From: Bathynomus jamesi
Lineage: Eukaryota > Arthropoda > Malacostraca > Isopoda > Cirolanidae
NCBI GenBank assembly: GCA_023014485.1
Contig: JAJOZX010009426.1
Location: forward strand, 1 to 64,000
Direction of reading: 5' to 3'
DNA length: 64,000 nt
Part shown: in pieces, positions 43,913 to 57,723 of the stretch
Layout of the letters: each line of letters starts with the position of its first letter
How positions within the stretch are numbered: the first letter of the stretch is position 1
Translations under genes and position numbers: made by a program
Notes under the pieces: generated by a model
What the model was told of the DNA's origin: nothing
The model's input: the letters and a program-made list of their open reading frames with translations, nothing else
Databases searched by the model: none

Positions 43913-46175
43913 ACCACCTTTGGTTTGGCTGAGCCATCAAAAACTACCCTCAGTTTGGTGGTAGTTTTGTCTCGCCGTACCACTGCATGGTGTGGCAGAT
44001 AATGTGCCTCCTGGCTCACCAGCTCACCTTGCACCCTTTCAGCATAGCCCTCCCTTACATAACTTAGGATGGGCTCTTCGTATTCAATTAACAACTCCTC
44101 ATTTTTTCTTAGCCTGTACAATGAAGTCTCCAACCTCCGATTAGCTAGCTGAAGGTTTGAACCGGGTTTGCAAGAATCCTTCCATGGTAGGCCAACTTCA
44201 TAGCAACCATCTCTAAACCCAATCCCTTTTTCAAATTGCTCTAAAACATCATTGTTCACTGTACTTGCCTGGTTGTCCTTTATGCCAATAGATTCAAGTT
44301 CCCAAAACGCTTTCAAATGCCTTTCCAGACCATGGCTGTTCTCCTCAATCTTAACAAAAAGAAGAGCCTTAACTTCCATTTCATTGCAATAACTACCATG
44401 TAGCATCCAGCCTAGCTTACTTTCAATAGCTACCTGGCCTTGAGATGTACGGACAATATTACCAGTGATGAAGTCCCAATAATAGTCAGCTCCAATCAAA
44501 AGACTAATATCTTCTGTTCCCTCAAACTTATTATTGCCCAAATTAATTCCTTTAACTTGCAATTCTTGGACACATGCCATATCTAAACAAGTAGTGACTG
44601 GAGCACAAAGTTCCTCAATCTCTACAGTTTGGACCTTGATAGTGGGACTTTGCGGTAACAACCCTTTAACCAGAACTTCTACCTTCTTAAATTTGGTTCG
44701 GTTTTGAACGGAACCCCCAAACCCAGAAATTCTTAAATTTTCCCTCTTAAGTTCTTTAAACTTCAATTTTCTGGAAATTCTGGTCTTAATAAAACTACAC
44801 TGGCTACCACTATCAAACAACACTCTTACAGTAGCTTCTCCCTCATTCCCAATTAATAAGGCTGCAGTTGTTTGCAATAATCCCCCTTTACTTTTACTCC
44901 CTTGCATAGCAGTGGCATGTGCCACTGATGTCTCTACTTCTGGGGTAGGCCTACTAAGAGTGTTTTCACACAATAATGGCTGATGCCTACCATGACATTT
45001 TTTGCACAAAATTTTAAACTTACAAAACCTTGCTCTATGACCTATCAAAAAACATTTAAACATGCTGTGGACTTAGTTACCCTGTCCTTTCTCTCCTCAA
45101 AGGGTAAGGCCTCAGCCACCTCACATTTATATGACTTGTGGTTGCCTTCGCAAAATATGCATTCCTTGATTCCCTTTAATTTATTCTCAGAGGAGGCATG
45201 TAGAGCTGACACTGTACCTGGGCTATTCCTTTTTGTGGAAACTTTGGTGCTGTGCCTGCCTTTGTCCCTTTGTTTACCATCCCACTGTGCAAACTCAACT
45301 CCCTCTCGTCTTGCTAATTCGGTGCCTAAAAGACTTAACATCTGCTGAAGGGGGATGTACACATGTTCTGCAGAGTGTCCCCTACTTAATTGAAGCAAAA
45401 TTGAGCTAGGCAATTTAGACTCCAGTGTAGGAACCAACATTATACCATACTTTTCCATTCCTACACCCAAGTTGTCCAGGGACCTAGTTCTAATTTCAAA
45501 TTCATCATATAACTGCCGTAACTCCTTGACACTATTAGGATTATTAACAGGAGGTATAGCTAAAAGTGCACGGAGGTGGCTTTTAATTAAGATCTCTGGC
45601 TTACCAAACCGTTTCTTTAATATATCCCAAGCCACATTATAATTAGCCTCTGTTAATGCTAATCCTGCTATAGTCTTTGCTGCCTCCCCTTCCAAGAGGG
45701 ACCGCAAATAATTAAACTTCTCCACGGCACTTAACACTTGACTAGAATGAACTGCTGATTGAAAACTGTCTGCCCATCCTTGCCATTCCTGAATACTCCC
45801 AGAAAATGTTTTGAGTACAAGCCTCGGTAATTGAACTACAGATCTGTTAACCTTAACTTCATTATCAGACCTGGTCTCTAACTGTACTGAGCTACTAAAC
45901 TCTTTTGCTCGGAGGCCTACGTTAATTATATCATCAATAATCTCTTCAAAGTAAATTATGTTGTTTTCTATTTCATCCTCTTCTATAAGAGCCTCAATTT
46001 TAACATTTACCTCACTTAGAGCAACCTTTTTAGTTTCTAATATGGAAAGCTGCGCAGTCACTAAGCGTAAATCCTCTTGCTCTATGGCAGAATCTATAGT
46101 GGCAATGACCTTTGTAATTAGACCTTTGTAGGCGCTTCTCCTTTTTATAAATTTGTTCAATTCAGATGCACTCAT
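43903..46175 (-). pseudogene. gag: Unit 7 gag-protease, one break in the zinc knuckles
   Basis: ATG at 46175. The frame is open through Gag and the first knuckle, and breaks near 45058 where one A of an A4 run is missing, just before the second Cys of the second knuckle. The remaining 386 codons (43903-45063) carry the rest of the knuckles, the protease, the EEPI linker and FDGSAKP. Confidence 0.87.
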
Positions 46176-46368
46176 CTTCAATGTAAACAACCCTTGGGCT
46201 CAATACCAAATGAGCTCAATTGGCAGAAATACTTAACCAAACTGATCAAACGCAAATTTTACTTTCAAATAAACTGAATTGCTAGGTGGGGTACTAACCA
46301 ACACCAGTATGGAATACCAATTTTTCCACCCAAGTAACTGGCGCACTGGTCTGCAACCTTCGCCTACG

Positions 46369-47039
46369 AATAATAAACCAAATTAACCAAACTGGTAAAT
46401 GTAGGCCAAAAACAACGACAGACAAGTAGCCAAGTTTCGCAATTGGGCAACCAAACTTTCTACCCTGGTACCTTAATTCAATAATAACCCAAAATTAACC
46501 AAACCGGTAAAATGTAGGCCAAAACAACGACAGACGACTGGCCAAGTTTCGCAATTGGGCGACCAAACTTTTACCCTGGGACCTTAATTCAATAATAACC
46601 CAAATTAACCAAACCGGTAAAATGTAGGCCAAAACAACGACAGACGATGGCCAAGTTTCGCAATTGGGCTACCAAACTTTTTACCCTGGGACCTTAATTC
46701 AATAATAACCCAAATTAACCAAACCGGTAAAATGTAGGCCAAACAACGACAGACGACTGGCCAAGTTTCGCAATTGGGCTACCAAACTTTTTACCCTGGG
46801 ACCTTAATTCAATAATAACCCAAATTAACCAAACCGGTAAAATGTAGGCCAAAACAACGACAGACGACTGGCCAAGTTTCGCAATTGGGCTACCAAACTT
46901 TTACCCTGGGACCTTAATTCAATAATAACCCAAAATTAACCAAACCGGTAAAATGTAGGCCAAAACAACGACAGACGACTGGCCAAGTTTCGCAATTGGG
47001 CTACCAAACTTTCTACCCTGGGACCTTAATTCAATAATA
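46369..47039 (-). repeat. Unit 7 leader minisatellite, 6 copies
   Basis: Copies near 46397, 46509, 46619, 46729, 46840 and 46949. It shares the gacgatggcc deletion with unit 5, and one copy has lost an A (ggccaaacaacg at 46737). Confidence 0.92.
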
Positions 47040-47124
47040 CTCAACCCGTCTAGGCCTAACTTGGGCTACAATTTGCACAATCAGAACTTTGCCGAAAAAT
47101 AGTCACTGACTCAGTCTTGGGGTA

Positions 47125-47651
47125 GAATCCGGTTCGAAGGACCATGTTATTTTATTTATTTGTCGGGTTCAAAATCCCAGCTGAGCCGTGAACGGCCAAA
47201 TTCTAAAGGGCCAGTTCTATCTGAAGCCCAAGTTAAGCTAAATTAAAACTTACGGATTTGAGATCCTATTAGGTCCTACCTCAGGGTAACCTCAGGGTTG
47301 CTGACTCGATGCGGGCCTACCTTAGACCTTAGTTACATGAATTTTAATCTAAACAAAAAGGGTACTATTTATGGTCTTCTTTCTCAACCTTGCAACAACA
47401 ACGCAACCTGGACTATTGCACGGTGCAACAATCTTGTATCTAAACAACCAAACTGAATTGCAAGAGAGCTCTCTACAAGACCACACCTGTACGTACGACA
47501 TCCCACAAACGAGTAGAAAGAACGCGCAGCACTCCAAAATGATGCCAACAGTGTGACCAAACAATGATGCCACAAGAGCTCAAAAATGCTAGCTCTAAAT
47601 TAAGTTAATTTTTCACTAACCTTACAATTATGAGATGGATATATATACACA
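47125..47651 (-). repeat. LTR 8 with adjoining primer-binding site
   Basis: LTR 47145-47651 (507 bp), primer-binding site 47125-47144. It has the ctaaac and ctcc forms, like LTR 3. One C is missing at 47487 (cacacctgtacg). Confidence 0.78.
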
Positions 47652-47691
47652 CCTTAACTTAATATATACAAGCAATGCTGCATCAATCAGC

Positions 47692-50648
47692 TTAGTCATC
47701 ATATCGCCTTGGGACAATAATGGTTCTTCCTCTTCTAGATTTTCTAACACTCCCCACCGAAGAGGCATTGTTGTCGTTACCTTCCGCAAGGTTAGCCAAG
47801 CCTTCTCCATGAGGCTGTAACTCAAATGTTTCATCTTGACTATCTGTGTTTTTGCTGATTTCTAAAGCATAGAGTTTTTGTATAGGTCTCTTTAACTTTC
47901 CTCCTGAAGTCTTTACCAGTGCAGACCTAACTAAATTGTCTTTGCCAACAAACAACTCTTCAATTATGCCAAGCTTCCAGCATTGCCTTGGTCTTTCATC
48001 CCCAATCATTACCACTTCTCCCACCTTGATACAATTTGCATTGGAGCCCTTTACCTTGCCTGATGGGTAATAATTGAGTTCTGGCAAGTATTCCATCTGC
48101 CACCTCTTCCATAACTGACCTTGTAGCTCTTCAAGGTACCTGAACCGTCTGGTTAACTCTCCTTGAGTGCTCTGGATAGGCTGCAAGTCTTCTGGCACAC
48201 TGGGGTTTGATGTTAATCGTTTACCACAAAGAAAATGATTTGGTGTCAATGGCTCTGCATCCTGCATACTGTTGTAAACAAAAGTGATAGGCCTACTGTT
48301 CACCATTGCTTCTACTTCACATAAAACAGTAGAGAATTCTTCTTTGCTCAAATGAGCATTAGCTAAAAGTTTCTTTAATGGACACTTTACACTTCTCACT
48401 AGCCTTTCCCAAAATCCTCCCCACCATGGTGCTCTCTCAACAATAAACTCCCACTGTACCCCTTGGTGTGAAAAGTAGGATTGGAATCCTTCCTCTTTTA
48501 GCAAGGACCAAATTTCTTGGAGTTCCTTTGCAGCCTTTTTGAAGGTTTTTGCATTATCCGATATGATTTTATTTGGGAAACCCCTTCTGTTCACAAACCT
48601 TTTAAAGGCCAAAAGAAATACATCACTACTTAAGTTGCTTACCAACTCCAAATGGATTGCTCTGGTGGTAGCACAGGTGAAAAGACATATATAACCTTTG
48701 TTAGACTCCCCTCGCTCATACACATAGACTGGCCCTGCAAAGTCTACTCCCACTACATCAAATGGGGCAGTATAGACACACCGTTCTCTTGGAAGTGGAG
48801 CCACCTTTTCATAATAAGGCTTTGCACTCCAACGCTTGCAAACCACACATTTATGCGAGACTTTTTTTACTACTTGTCTAATTTTGGGAATCCAAAATTG
48901 TTGTCTAATCTCTATTATCACTTCTCTAACTCCCGCATGTAACAGCTTATGATGAGTATCCAGGATCAAAAGGTCCACAAAGTGCCCCCCAGAAGGTAGC
49001 AAAATTGGATGTCTTTTCTCCTCTGGAAGCCCAGAAAACTGTAGTCTACCTCCTACTCTCAATAAATCCTGATCCAAAAACACATCCAAACCCTTGAGCG
49101 CAGAATGTGTTGGTAGAACCTGTAATGGATGGCTGGTGAGCAATTCTCTCTCTTCACCAAATTTTTCCTTCTGCATATATACCACCCAGTATTTCCTGGC
49201 TTGCTGAATCTCATTACTGTTCAGAATTCCTTCCCTTCTTGTTTCTCCCTTAATGTTGTTGGTAAATCTATATACCCATGCTGTCACTCTTAACAATCTT
49301 TTCAGACTGCTAATGTTCTCAAGCTTCAATATGGGTCCTGCTGCATAACTTGACAACTGTTCACAGCGCATTTTCTCACCTCACTCACCCATGCTTCTTC
49401 AGCCTGGCATTCTCCTACAATAGGCTGATTGGAAGGCCAGTTTTCACTTCCAAGTTTTAGCCACTCTGGCCCATTCCACCACAAACTTGACTGTGAAAGA
49501 TCTTTCACTGAAATTCCTCGGGTTGGTAAATCAGCGGGGTTTTGGATGCCTGGACAATGCTTCCATTGCTTGGGATCTGTGCGCGCTTGAATTTCCTCCA
49601 CCCTATTGGCAACAAATGGTTTCCATTTCCTTGCCTGACTTCTTAACCAGTGCCAAACTATAGTGGAGTCTGTCCAATAATAGCTTGGAATTTCATAGAG
49701 GGCCAAAGACTTTCGCACTGTAATTGCAAGCCGACTAGCAATAACGGCACCCATCAATTCCAACCTTGGAACAGAAAGCCTTTTCAAAGGTGCTACTCTA
49801 CTCTTTGCAGCAACCAACCTGCAACTTACTTCCTCTTGCAATGCGCCTCTTATATAAATACAAGTTGCATAGGCTTCCTCACTTGCATCACAAAAGATGT
49901 GCAGCTCCAAATTGTCTGGACTATTGTTCAACTCTCCAAAGTACCATCTTGGGATTTCAATGTCTCCAAGATGTGCCAATTCTTTGAACCAATATTTCCA
50001 CCTTGTCTCATTCTCAGCCAGCTCTACTAAAGATTTCCCATTGAAGGTAAACAAATCATCATCTTGCTGCCAAACAATGCCTAGCACCTTTGCATCTATT
50101 GCCCACAACTCCTTAATACCAGAATCCTCAATACTTTCTGCTGCATCAGGTACTACACAGGAATGACTCATAAACTTGTAATTGCGAATGATTGGTCTGC
50201 CATTTTCTAAGCTCCATGCCAGCCTCCCTCATTATAGCTCTAGCCTCCATGAATATCTGTTTAGCCATTTCTGTATTATCCACGGAACACAGCAAATCAT
50301 CAACATAAAATTTTTTCCTTATGTGTTCAATAGTGTTAGGATAGACTTCAGAATATTTCTTAAAATGGTACTGCATAGTAGCTGCCAACAGAAATGGACT
50401 AGAGCTGAGGCCAAACAACACTGACTTCATTCTATATGCTTGAACCTTAGGTTCATTTTCCAACAAGTCTTTCGTATCCACCCACAGATACCTTACTGCA
50501 TCTCTGTCCTCTGGTTTTAACTTTATCCCAAAAAGGCTTGCTTCACATCTGCAGTCAATGCTACTCTACCAAACCTGAATCTCAGTAACAAGGAAAATAA
50601 ATCTGCATTTAAATTTGGCCCAGCATCCAAACAGTCATTCAAGGACAC
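47692..50648 (-). pseudogene. pol: Unit 8 pol, four breaks
   Basis: Integrase plus DUF5641 are open at 47692 to about 49334; RNase H with all four acidic residues and the Arg form lies at 49335-50176; RT with YVDD lies at 50178-50527; the RT amino end follows. The 50177 break removes two bases (ctc to c in aactcttg), unlike the usual one-base losses. Confidence 0.86.
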
Positions 50649-50799
50649 ACCACCTTTGGTTTGGCTGAGCCATCAAAAACTACCCTCAGTTTGGTGGTAG
50701 TTTTGTCTCGCCGTACCACTGCATGGTGTGGCAGATAATGTGCCTCCTGGCTCACCAGCTCACCTTGCACCCTTTCAGCATAGCCCTCCCTTACATAAC

Positions 50800-52910
50800 T
50801 TAGGATGGCTCTTCGTATTCAATTAACAACTCCTCATTTTTTCTTAGCCTGTACAATGAAGTCTCCAACCTCCGATTAGCTAGCTGAAGGTTTGAACCGG
50901 GTTTGCAAGAATCCTTCCATGGTAGGCCAACTTCATAGCAACCATCTCTAAACCCAATCCCTTTTTCAAATTGCTCTAAAACATCATTGTTCACTGTACT
51001 TGCCTGGTTGTCCTTTATGCCAATAGATTCAAGTTCCCAAAACGCTTTCAAATGCCTTTCCAGACCATGGCTGTTCTCCTCAATCTTAACAAAAAGAAGA
51101 GCCTTAACTTCCATTTCATTGCAATAACTACCATGTAGCATCCAGCCTAGCTTACTTTCAATAGCTACCTGGCCTTGAGATGTACGGACAATATTACCAG
51201 TGATGAAGTCCCAATAATAGTCAGCTCCAATCAAAAGACTAATATCTTCTGTTCCCTCAAACTTATTATTGCCCAAATTAATTCCTTTAACTTGCAATTC
51301 TTGGACACATGCCATATCTAAACAAGTAGTGACTGGAGCACAAAGTTCCTCAATCTCTACAGTTTGGACCTTGATAGTGGGACTTTGCGGTAACAACCCT
51401 TTAACCAGAACTTCTACCTTCTTAAATTTGGTTCGGTTTTGAACGGAACCCCCAAACCCAGAAATTCTTAAATTTTCCCTCTTAAGTTCTTTAAACTTCA
51501 ATTTTCTGGAAATTCTGGTCTTAATAAAACTACACTGGCTACCACTATCAAACAACACTCTTACAGTAGCTTCTCCCTCATTCCCAATTAATAAGGCTGC
51601 AGTTGTTTGCAATAATCCCCCTTTACTTTTACTCCCTTGCATAGCAGTGGCATGTGCCACTGATGTCTCTACTTCTGGGGTAGGCCTACTAAGAGTGTTT
51701 TCACACAATAATGGCTGATGCCTACCATGACATTTTTGCACAAAATTTTAAACTTACAAAACCTTGCTCTATGACCTATCAAAAAACATTTAAAACATGC
51801 TGTGGACTTAGTTACCCTGTCCTTTCTCTCCTCAAAGGGTAAGGCCTCAGCCACCTCACATTTATATGACTTGTGGTTGCCTTCGCAAAATATGCATTCC
51901 TTGATTCCCTTTAATTTATTCTCAGAGGAGGCATGTAGAGCTGACACTGTACCTGGGCTATTCCTTTTTGTGGAAACTTTGGTGCTGTGCCTGCCTTTGT
52001 CCCTTTGTTTACCATCCCACTGTGCAAACTCAACTCCCTCTCGTCTTGCTAATTCGGTGCCTAAAAGACTTAACATCTGCTGAAGGGGGATGTACACATG
52101 TTCTGCAGAGTGTCCCCTACTTAATTGAAGCAAAATTGAGCTAGGCAATTTAGACTCCAGTGTAGGAACCAACATTATACCATACTTTTCCATTCCTACA
52201 CCCAAGTTGTCCAGGGACCTAGTTCTAATTTCAAATTCATCATATAACTGCCGTAACTCCTTGACACTATTAGGATTATTAACAGGAGGTATAGCTAAAA
52301 GTGCACGGAGGTGGCTTTTAATTAAGATCTCTGGCTTACCAAACCGTTTCTTTAATATATCCCAAGCCACATTATAATTAGCCTCTGTTAATGCTAATCC
52401 TGCTATAGTCTTTGCTGCCTCCCCTTCCAAGAGGGACCGCAAATAATTAAACTTCTCCACGGCACTTAACACTTGACTAGAATGAACTGCTGATTGAAAA
52501 CTGTCTGCCCATCCTTGCCATTCCTGAATACTCCCAGAAAATGTTTTGAGTACAAGCCTCGGTAATTGAACTACAGATCTGTTAACCTTAACTTCATTAT
52601 CAGACCTGGTCTCTAACTGTACTGAGCTACTAAACTCTTTTGCTCGGAGGCCTACGTTAATTATATCATCAATAATCTCTTCAAAGTAAATTATGTTGTT
52701 TTCTATTTCATCCTCTTCTATAAGAGCCTCAATTTTAACATTTACCTCACTTAGAGCAACCTTTTTAGTTTCTAATATGGAAAGCTGCGCAGTCACTAAG
52801 CGTAAATCCTCTTGCTCTATGGCAGAATCTATAGTGGCAATGACCTTTGTAATTAGACCTTTGTAGGCGCTTCTCCTTTTTATAAATTTGTTCAATTCAG
52901 ATGCACTCAT
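50800..52910 (-). pseudogene. gag: Unit 8 gag-protease, one internal break
   Basis: ATG at 52910. About 390 codons of Gag and the first two knuckles are open; one T of a T6 run is missing near 51736, inside the third Cys-rich segment. The protease and linker follow in the second frame and end at IEYEEPS, like units 2, 4 and 5. Confidence 0.86.
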
Positions 52911-53102
52911 CTTCAATGTAAACAACCCTTGGGCTCAATACCAAATGAGCTGAATTGGCAGAAATACTTAACCAAACTGATCAAACGCAAATTTTACTTT
53001 CAAATAAACTGAATTGCTAGGTGGGGTACTAACCAACACCAGTATGGAATACCAATTTTTCCACCCAAGTAACTGGCGCACTGGTCTGCAACCTTCGCCT
53101 AC

Positions 53103-53664
53103 GAATAATAAACCAAATTAACCAAACTGGTAAATGTAGGCCAAAAACAACGACAGACAAGTAGCCAAGTTTCGCAATTGGGCAACCAAACTTTCTACCC
53201 TGGTACCTTAATTCAATAATAACCCAAAATTAACCAAACCGTAAAATGTAGGCCAAAACAACGACAGACGACTGGCCAAGTTTCGCAATTGGGCGACCAA
53301 ACTTTTACCCTGGGACCTTAATTCAATAATAACCCAAATTAACCAAACCGGTAAAATGTAGGCCAAAACAACGACAGACGACTGGCCAAGTTTCGCAATT
53401 GGGCTACCAAACTTTTTACCCTGGGACCTTAATTCAATAATAACCCAAATTAACCAAACCGGTAAAATGTAGGCCAAAACAACGACAGACGACTGGCCAA
53501 GTTTCGCAATTGGGCTACCAAACTTTTTACCCTGGGACCTTAATTCAATAATAACCCAAAATTAACCAAACCGGTAAAATGTAGGCCAAAACAACGACAG
53601 ACGACTGGCCAAGTTTCGCAATTGGGCTACCAAACTTTCTACCCTGGGACCTTAATTCAATAAT
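53103..53664 (-). repeat. Unit 8 leader minisatellite, 5 copies
   Basis: Copies near 53133, 53246, 53357, 53467 and 53579; one has lost a G (aaaccgtaaaatg at 53237). Confidence 0.92.
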
Positions 53665-53750
53665 ACTCAACCCGTCTAGGCCTAACTTGGGCTACAATTT
53701 GCACAATCAGAACTTTGCCGAAAAATAGTCACTGACTCAGTCTTGGGGTA

Positions 53751-54278
53751 GAATCCGGTTCGAAGGACCATGTTATTTTTATTTATTTGTCGGGTTCAAA
53801 ATCCCAGCTGAGCCGTGAACGGCCAAATTCTAAAGGGCCAGTTCTATCTGAAGCCCAAGTTAAGCTAAATTAAAACTTACGGATTTGAGATCCTATTAGG
53901 TCCTACCTCAGGGTAACCTCAGGGTTGCTGACTCGATGCGGGCCTACCTTAGACCTTAGTTACATGAATTTTAATCTAAACAAAAAGGGTACTATTTATG
54001 GTCTTCTTTCTCAACCTTGCAACAACAACGCAACCTGGACTATTGCACGGTGCAACAATCTTGTATCTAAACAACCAAACTGAATTGCAAGAGAGCTCTC
54101 TACAAGACCACACCCTGTACGTACGACATCCCACAAACGAGTAGAAAGAACGCGCAGCACCCAAAATGATGCCAACAGTGTGACCAAACAATGATGCCAC
54201 AAGAGCTCAAAAATGCTAGCTCTAAATTAAGTTAATTTTTCACTAACCTTACAATTATGAGATGGATATATATACACA
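53751..54278 (-). repeat. LTR 9 with adjoining primer-binding site
   Basis: LTR 53771-54278 (508 bp), primer-binding site 53751-53770. It has the ctaaac and ccc forms, like LTR 2, seven units away. Confidence 0.78.
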
Positions 54279-54318
54279 CCTTAACTTAATATATACAAGC
54301 AATGCTGCATCAATCAGC

Positions 54319-57276
54319 TTAGTCATCATATCGCCTTGGGACAATAATGGTTCTTCCTCTTCTAGATTTTCTAACACTCCCCACCGAAGAGGCATTGTTG
54401 TCGTTACCTTCCGCAAGGTTAGCCAAGCCTTCTCCATGAGGCTGTAACTCAAATGTTTCATCTTGACTATCTGTGTTTTTGCTGATTTCTAAAGCATAGA
54501 GTTTTTGTATAGGTCTCTTTAACTTTCCTCCTGAAGTCTTTACCAGTGCAGACCTAACTAAATTGTCTTTGCCAACAAACAACTCTTCAATTATGCCAAG
54601 CTTCCAGCATTGCCTTGGTCTTTCATCCCCAATCATTACCACTTCTCCCACCTTGATACAATTTGCATTGGAGCCCTTTACCTTGCCTGATGGGTAATAA
54701 TTGAGTTCTGGCAAGTATTCCATCTGCCACCTCTTCCATAACTGACCTTGTAGCTCTTCAAGGTACCTGAACCGTCTGGTTAACTCTCCTTGAGTGCTCT
54801 GGATAGGCTGCAAGTCTTCTGGCACACTGGGGTTTGATGTTAATCGTTTACCACAAAGAAAATGATTTGGTGTCAATGGCTCTGCATCCTGCATACTGTT
54901 GTAAACAAAAGTGATAGGCCTACTGTTCACCATTGCTTCTACTTCACATAAAACAGTAGAGAATTCTTCTTTGCTCAAATGAGCATTAGCTAAAAGTTTC
55001 TTTAATGGACACTTTACACTTCTCACTAGCCTTTCCCAAAATCCTCCCCACCATGGTGCTCTCTCAACAATAAACTCCCACTGTACCCCTTGGTGTGAAA
55101 AGTAGGATTGGAATCCTTCCTCTTTTAGCAAGGACCAAATTTCTTGGAGTTCCTTTGCAGCCTTTTTGAAGGTTTTTGCATTATCCGATATGATTTTATT
55201 TGGGAAACCCCTTCTGTTCACAAACCTTTTAAAGGCCAAAAGAAATACATCACTACTTAAGTTGCTTACCAACTCCAAATGGATTGCTCTGGTGGTAGCA
55301 CAGGTGAAAAGACATATATAACCTTTGTTAGACTCCCCTCGCTCATACACATAGACTGGCCCTGCAAAGTCTACTCCCACTACATCAAATGGGGCAGTAT
55401 AGACACACCGTTCTCTTGGAAGTGGAGCCACCTTTTCATAATAAGGCTTTGCACTCCAACGCTTGCAAACCACACATTTATGCGAGACTTTTTTTACTAC
55501 TTGTCTAATTTTGGGAATCCAAAATTGTTGTCTAATCTCTATTATCACTTCTCTAACTCCCGCATGTAACAGCTTATGATGAGTATCCAGGATCAAAAGG
55601 TCCACAAAGTGCCCCCCAGAAGGTAGCAAAATTGGATGTCTTTTCTCCTCTGGAAGCCCAGAAAACTGTAGTCTACCTCCTACTCTCAATAAATCCTGAT
55701 CCAAAAACACATCCAAACCCTTGAGCGCAGAATGTGTTGGTAGAACCTGTAATGGATGGCTGGTGAGCAATTCTCTCTCTTCACCAAATTTTTCCTTCTG
55801 CATATATACCACCCAGTATTTCCTGGCTTGCTGAATCTCATTACTGTTCAGAATTCCTTCCCTTCTTGTTTCTCCCTTAATGTTGTTGGTAAATCTATAT
55901 ACCCATGCTGTCACTCTTAACAATCTTTTCAGACTGCTAATGTTCTCAAGCTTCAATATGGGGTCCTGCTGCATAACTTGACAACTGTTCACAGCGCATT
56001 TTCTCACCTCACTCACCCATGCTTCTTCAGCCTGGCATTCTCCTACAATAGGCTGATTGGAAGGCCAGTTTTCACTTCCAAGTTTTAGCCACTCTGGCCC
56101 ATTCCACCACAAACTTGACTGTGAAAGATCTTTCACTGAAATTCCTCGGGTTGGTAAATCAGCGGGGTTTTGGATGCCTGGACAATGCTTCCATTGCTTG
56201 GGATCTGTGCGCTTGAATTTCCTCCACCCTATTGGCAACAAATGGTTTCCATTTCCTTGCCTGACTTCTTAACCAGTGCCAAACTATAGTGGAGTCTGTC
56301 CAATAATAGCTTGGAATTTCATAGAGGGCCAAAGACTTTCGCACTGTAATTGCAAGCCGACTAGCAATAACGGCACCCATCAATTCCAACCTTGGAACAG
56401 AAAGCCTTTTCAAAGGTGCTACTCTACTCTTTGCAGCAACCAACCTGCAACTTACTTCCTCTTGCAATGCGCCTCTTATATAAATACAAGTTGCATAGGC
56501 TTCCTCACTTGCATCACAAAAGATGTGCAGCTCCAAATTGTCTGGACTATTGTTCAACTCTCCAAAGTACCATCTTGGGATTTCAATGTCTCCAAGATGT
56601 GCCAATTCTTTGAACCAATATTTCCACCTTGTCTCATTCTCAGCCAGCTCTACTAAAGATTTCCCATTGAAGGTAAACAAATCATCATCTTGCTGCCAAA
56701 CAATGCCTAGCACCTTTGCATCTATTGCCCACAACTCCTTAATACCAGAATCCTCAATACTTTCTGCTGCATCAGGTACTACACAGGAATGACTCATAAA
56801 CTCTTGTAATTGCGAATGATTGGTCTGCCATTTTCTAAGCTCCATGCCAGCCTCCCTCATTATAGCTCTAGCCTCCATGAATATCTGTTTAGCCATTTCT
56901 GTATTATCCACGGAACACAGCAAATCATCAACATAAAATTTTTCCTTATGTGTTCAATAGTGTTAGGATAGACTTCAGAATATTTCTTAAAATGGTACTG
57001 CATAGTAGCTGCCAACAGAAATGGACTAGAGCTGAGGCCAAACAACACTGACTTCATTCTATATGCTTGAACCTTAGGTTCATTTTCCAACAAGTCTTTC
57101 GTATCCACCCACAGATACCTTACTGCATCTCTGTCCTCTGGTTTTAACTTTATCCGCAAAAAGGCTTGCTTCACATCTGCAGTCAATGCTACTCTACCAA
57201 ACCTGAATCTCAGTAACAAGGAAAATAAATCTGCATTTAAATTTGGCCCAGCATCCAAACAGTCATTCAAGGACAC
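54319..57276 (-). pseudogene. pol: Unit 9 pol, two breaks
   Basis: The end of RNase H, the integrase and DUF5641 are open at 54319-56210. RNase H up to the QA(H/R)TDP stretch plus the end of RT are in another frame at 56211-56938; the two-base loss at 56210 falls exactly in the gtgcgc stretch that is polymorphic in other units. The RT amino half (56939-57276) is separated by the A4T5 run. Confidence 0.86.
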
Positions 57277-57723
57277 ACCACCTTTGGTTTGGCTGAGCCA
57301 TCAAAAACTACCCTCAGTTTGGTGGTAGTTTTGTCTCGCCGTACCACTGCATGGTGTGGCAGATAATGTGCCTCCTGGCTCACCAGCTCACCTTGCACCC
57401 TTTCAGCATAGCCCTCCCTTACATAACTTAGGATGGCCTCATCGTATTCAATTAACAACTCCTCATTTTTTCTTAGCCTGTACAATGAAGTCTCCAACCT
57501 CCGATTAGCTAGCTGAAGGTTTGAACCGGGTTTGCAAGAATCCTTCCATGGTAGGCCAACTTCATAGCAACCATCTCTAAACCCAATCCCTTTTTCAAAT
57601 TGCTCTAAAACATCATTGTTCACTGTACTTGCCTGGTTGTCCTTTATGCCAATAGATTCAAGTTCCCAAAACGCTTTCAAATGCCTTTCCAGACCATGGC
57701 TGTTCTCCTCAATCTTAACAAAA
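57267..57723 (-). pseudogene. Unit 9 protease-RT linker and RT start fragment
   Basis: About 150 codons through [15 protein letters not shown], the [12 protein letters not shown] form and FDGSAKP, closed by the common break. It is separated from the protease by the indel in the A run at 57718-57726 (aaaaaaag in place of aaaaagaag). Confidence 0.75.

Larger units (their letters stand above)
40914..47144 (-). mobile_element. Unit 7 internal region
   Basis: Six minisatellite copies. Breaks: 45058 (one A lost between knuckle residues), 43903-43939 (common), 43792 (ccc) and 43572-43580 (A4T5). It resembles unit 6 in pol and linker, but its leader resembles unit 5 (ggtacc, gagctcaattgg, gacgatggcc), a clear mosaic. 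Confidence 0.92.
47652..53770 (-). mobile_element. Unit 8 internal region
   Basis: Five minisatellite copies. Breaks: 51736 (T run), 50807 (linker G), 50639-50675 (common), 50528 (ccc), 50177 (2-nt loss) and 49334 (G run). The A4T6 run keeps YVDD in frame as in unit 5. Confidence 0.91.
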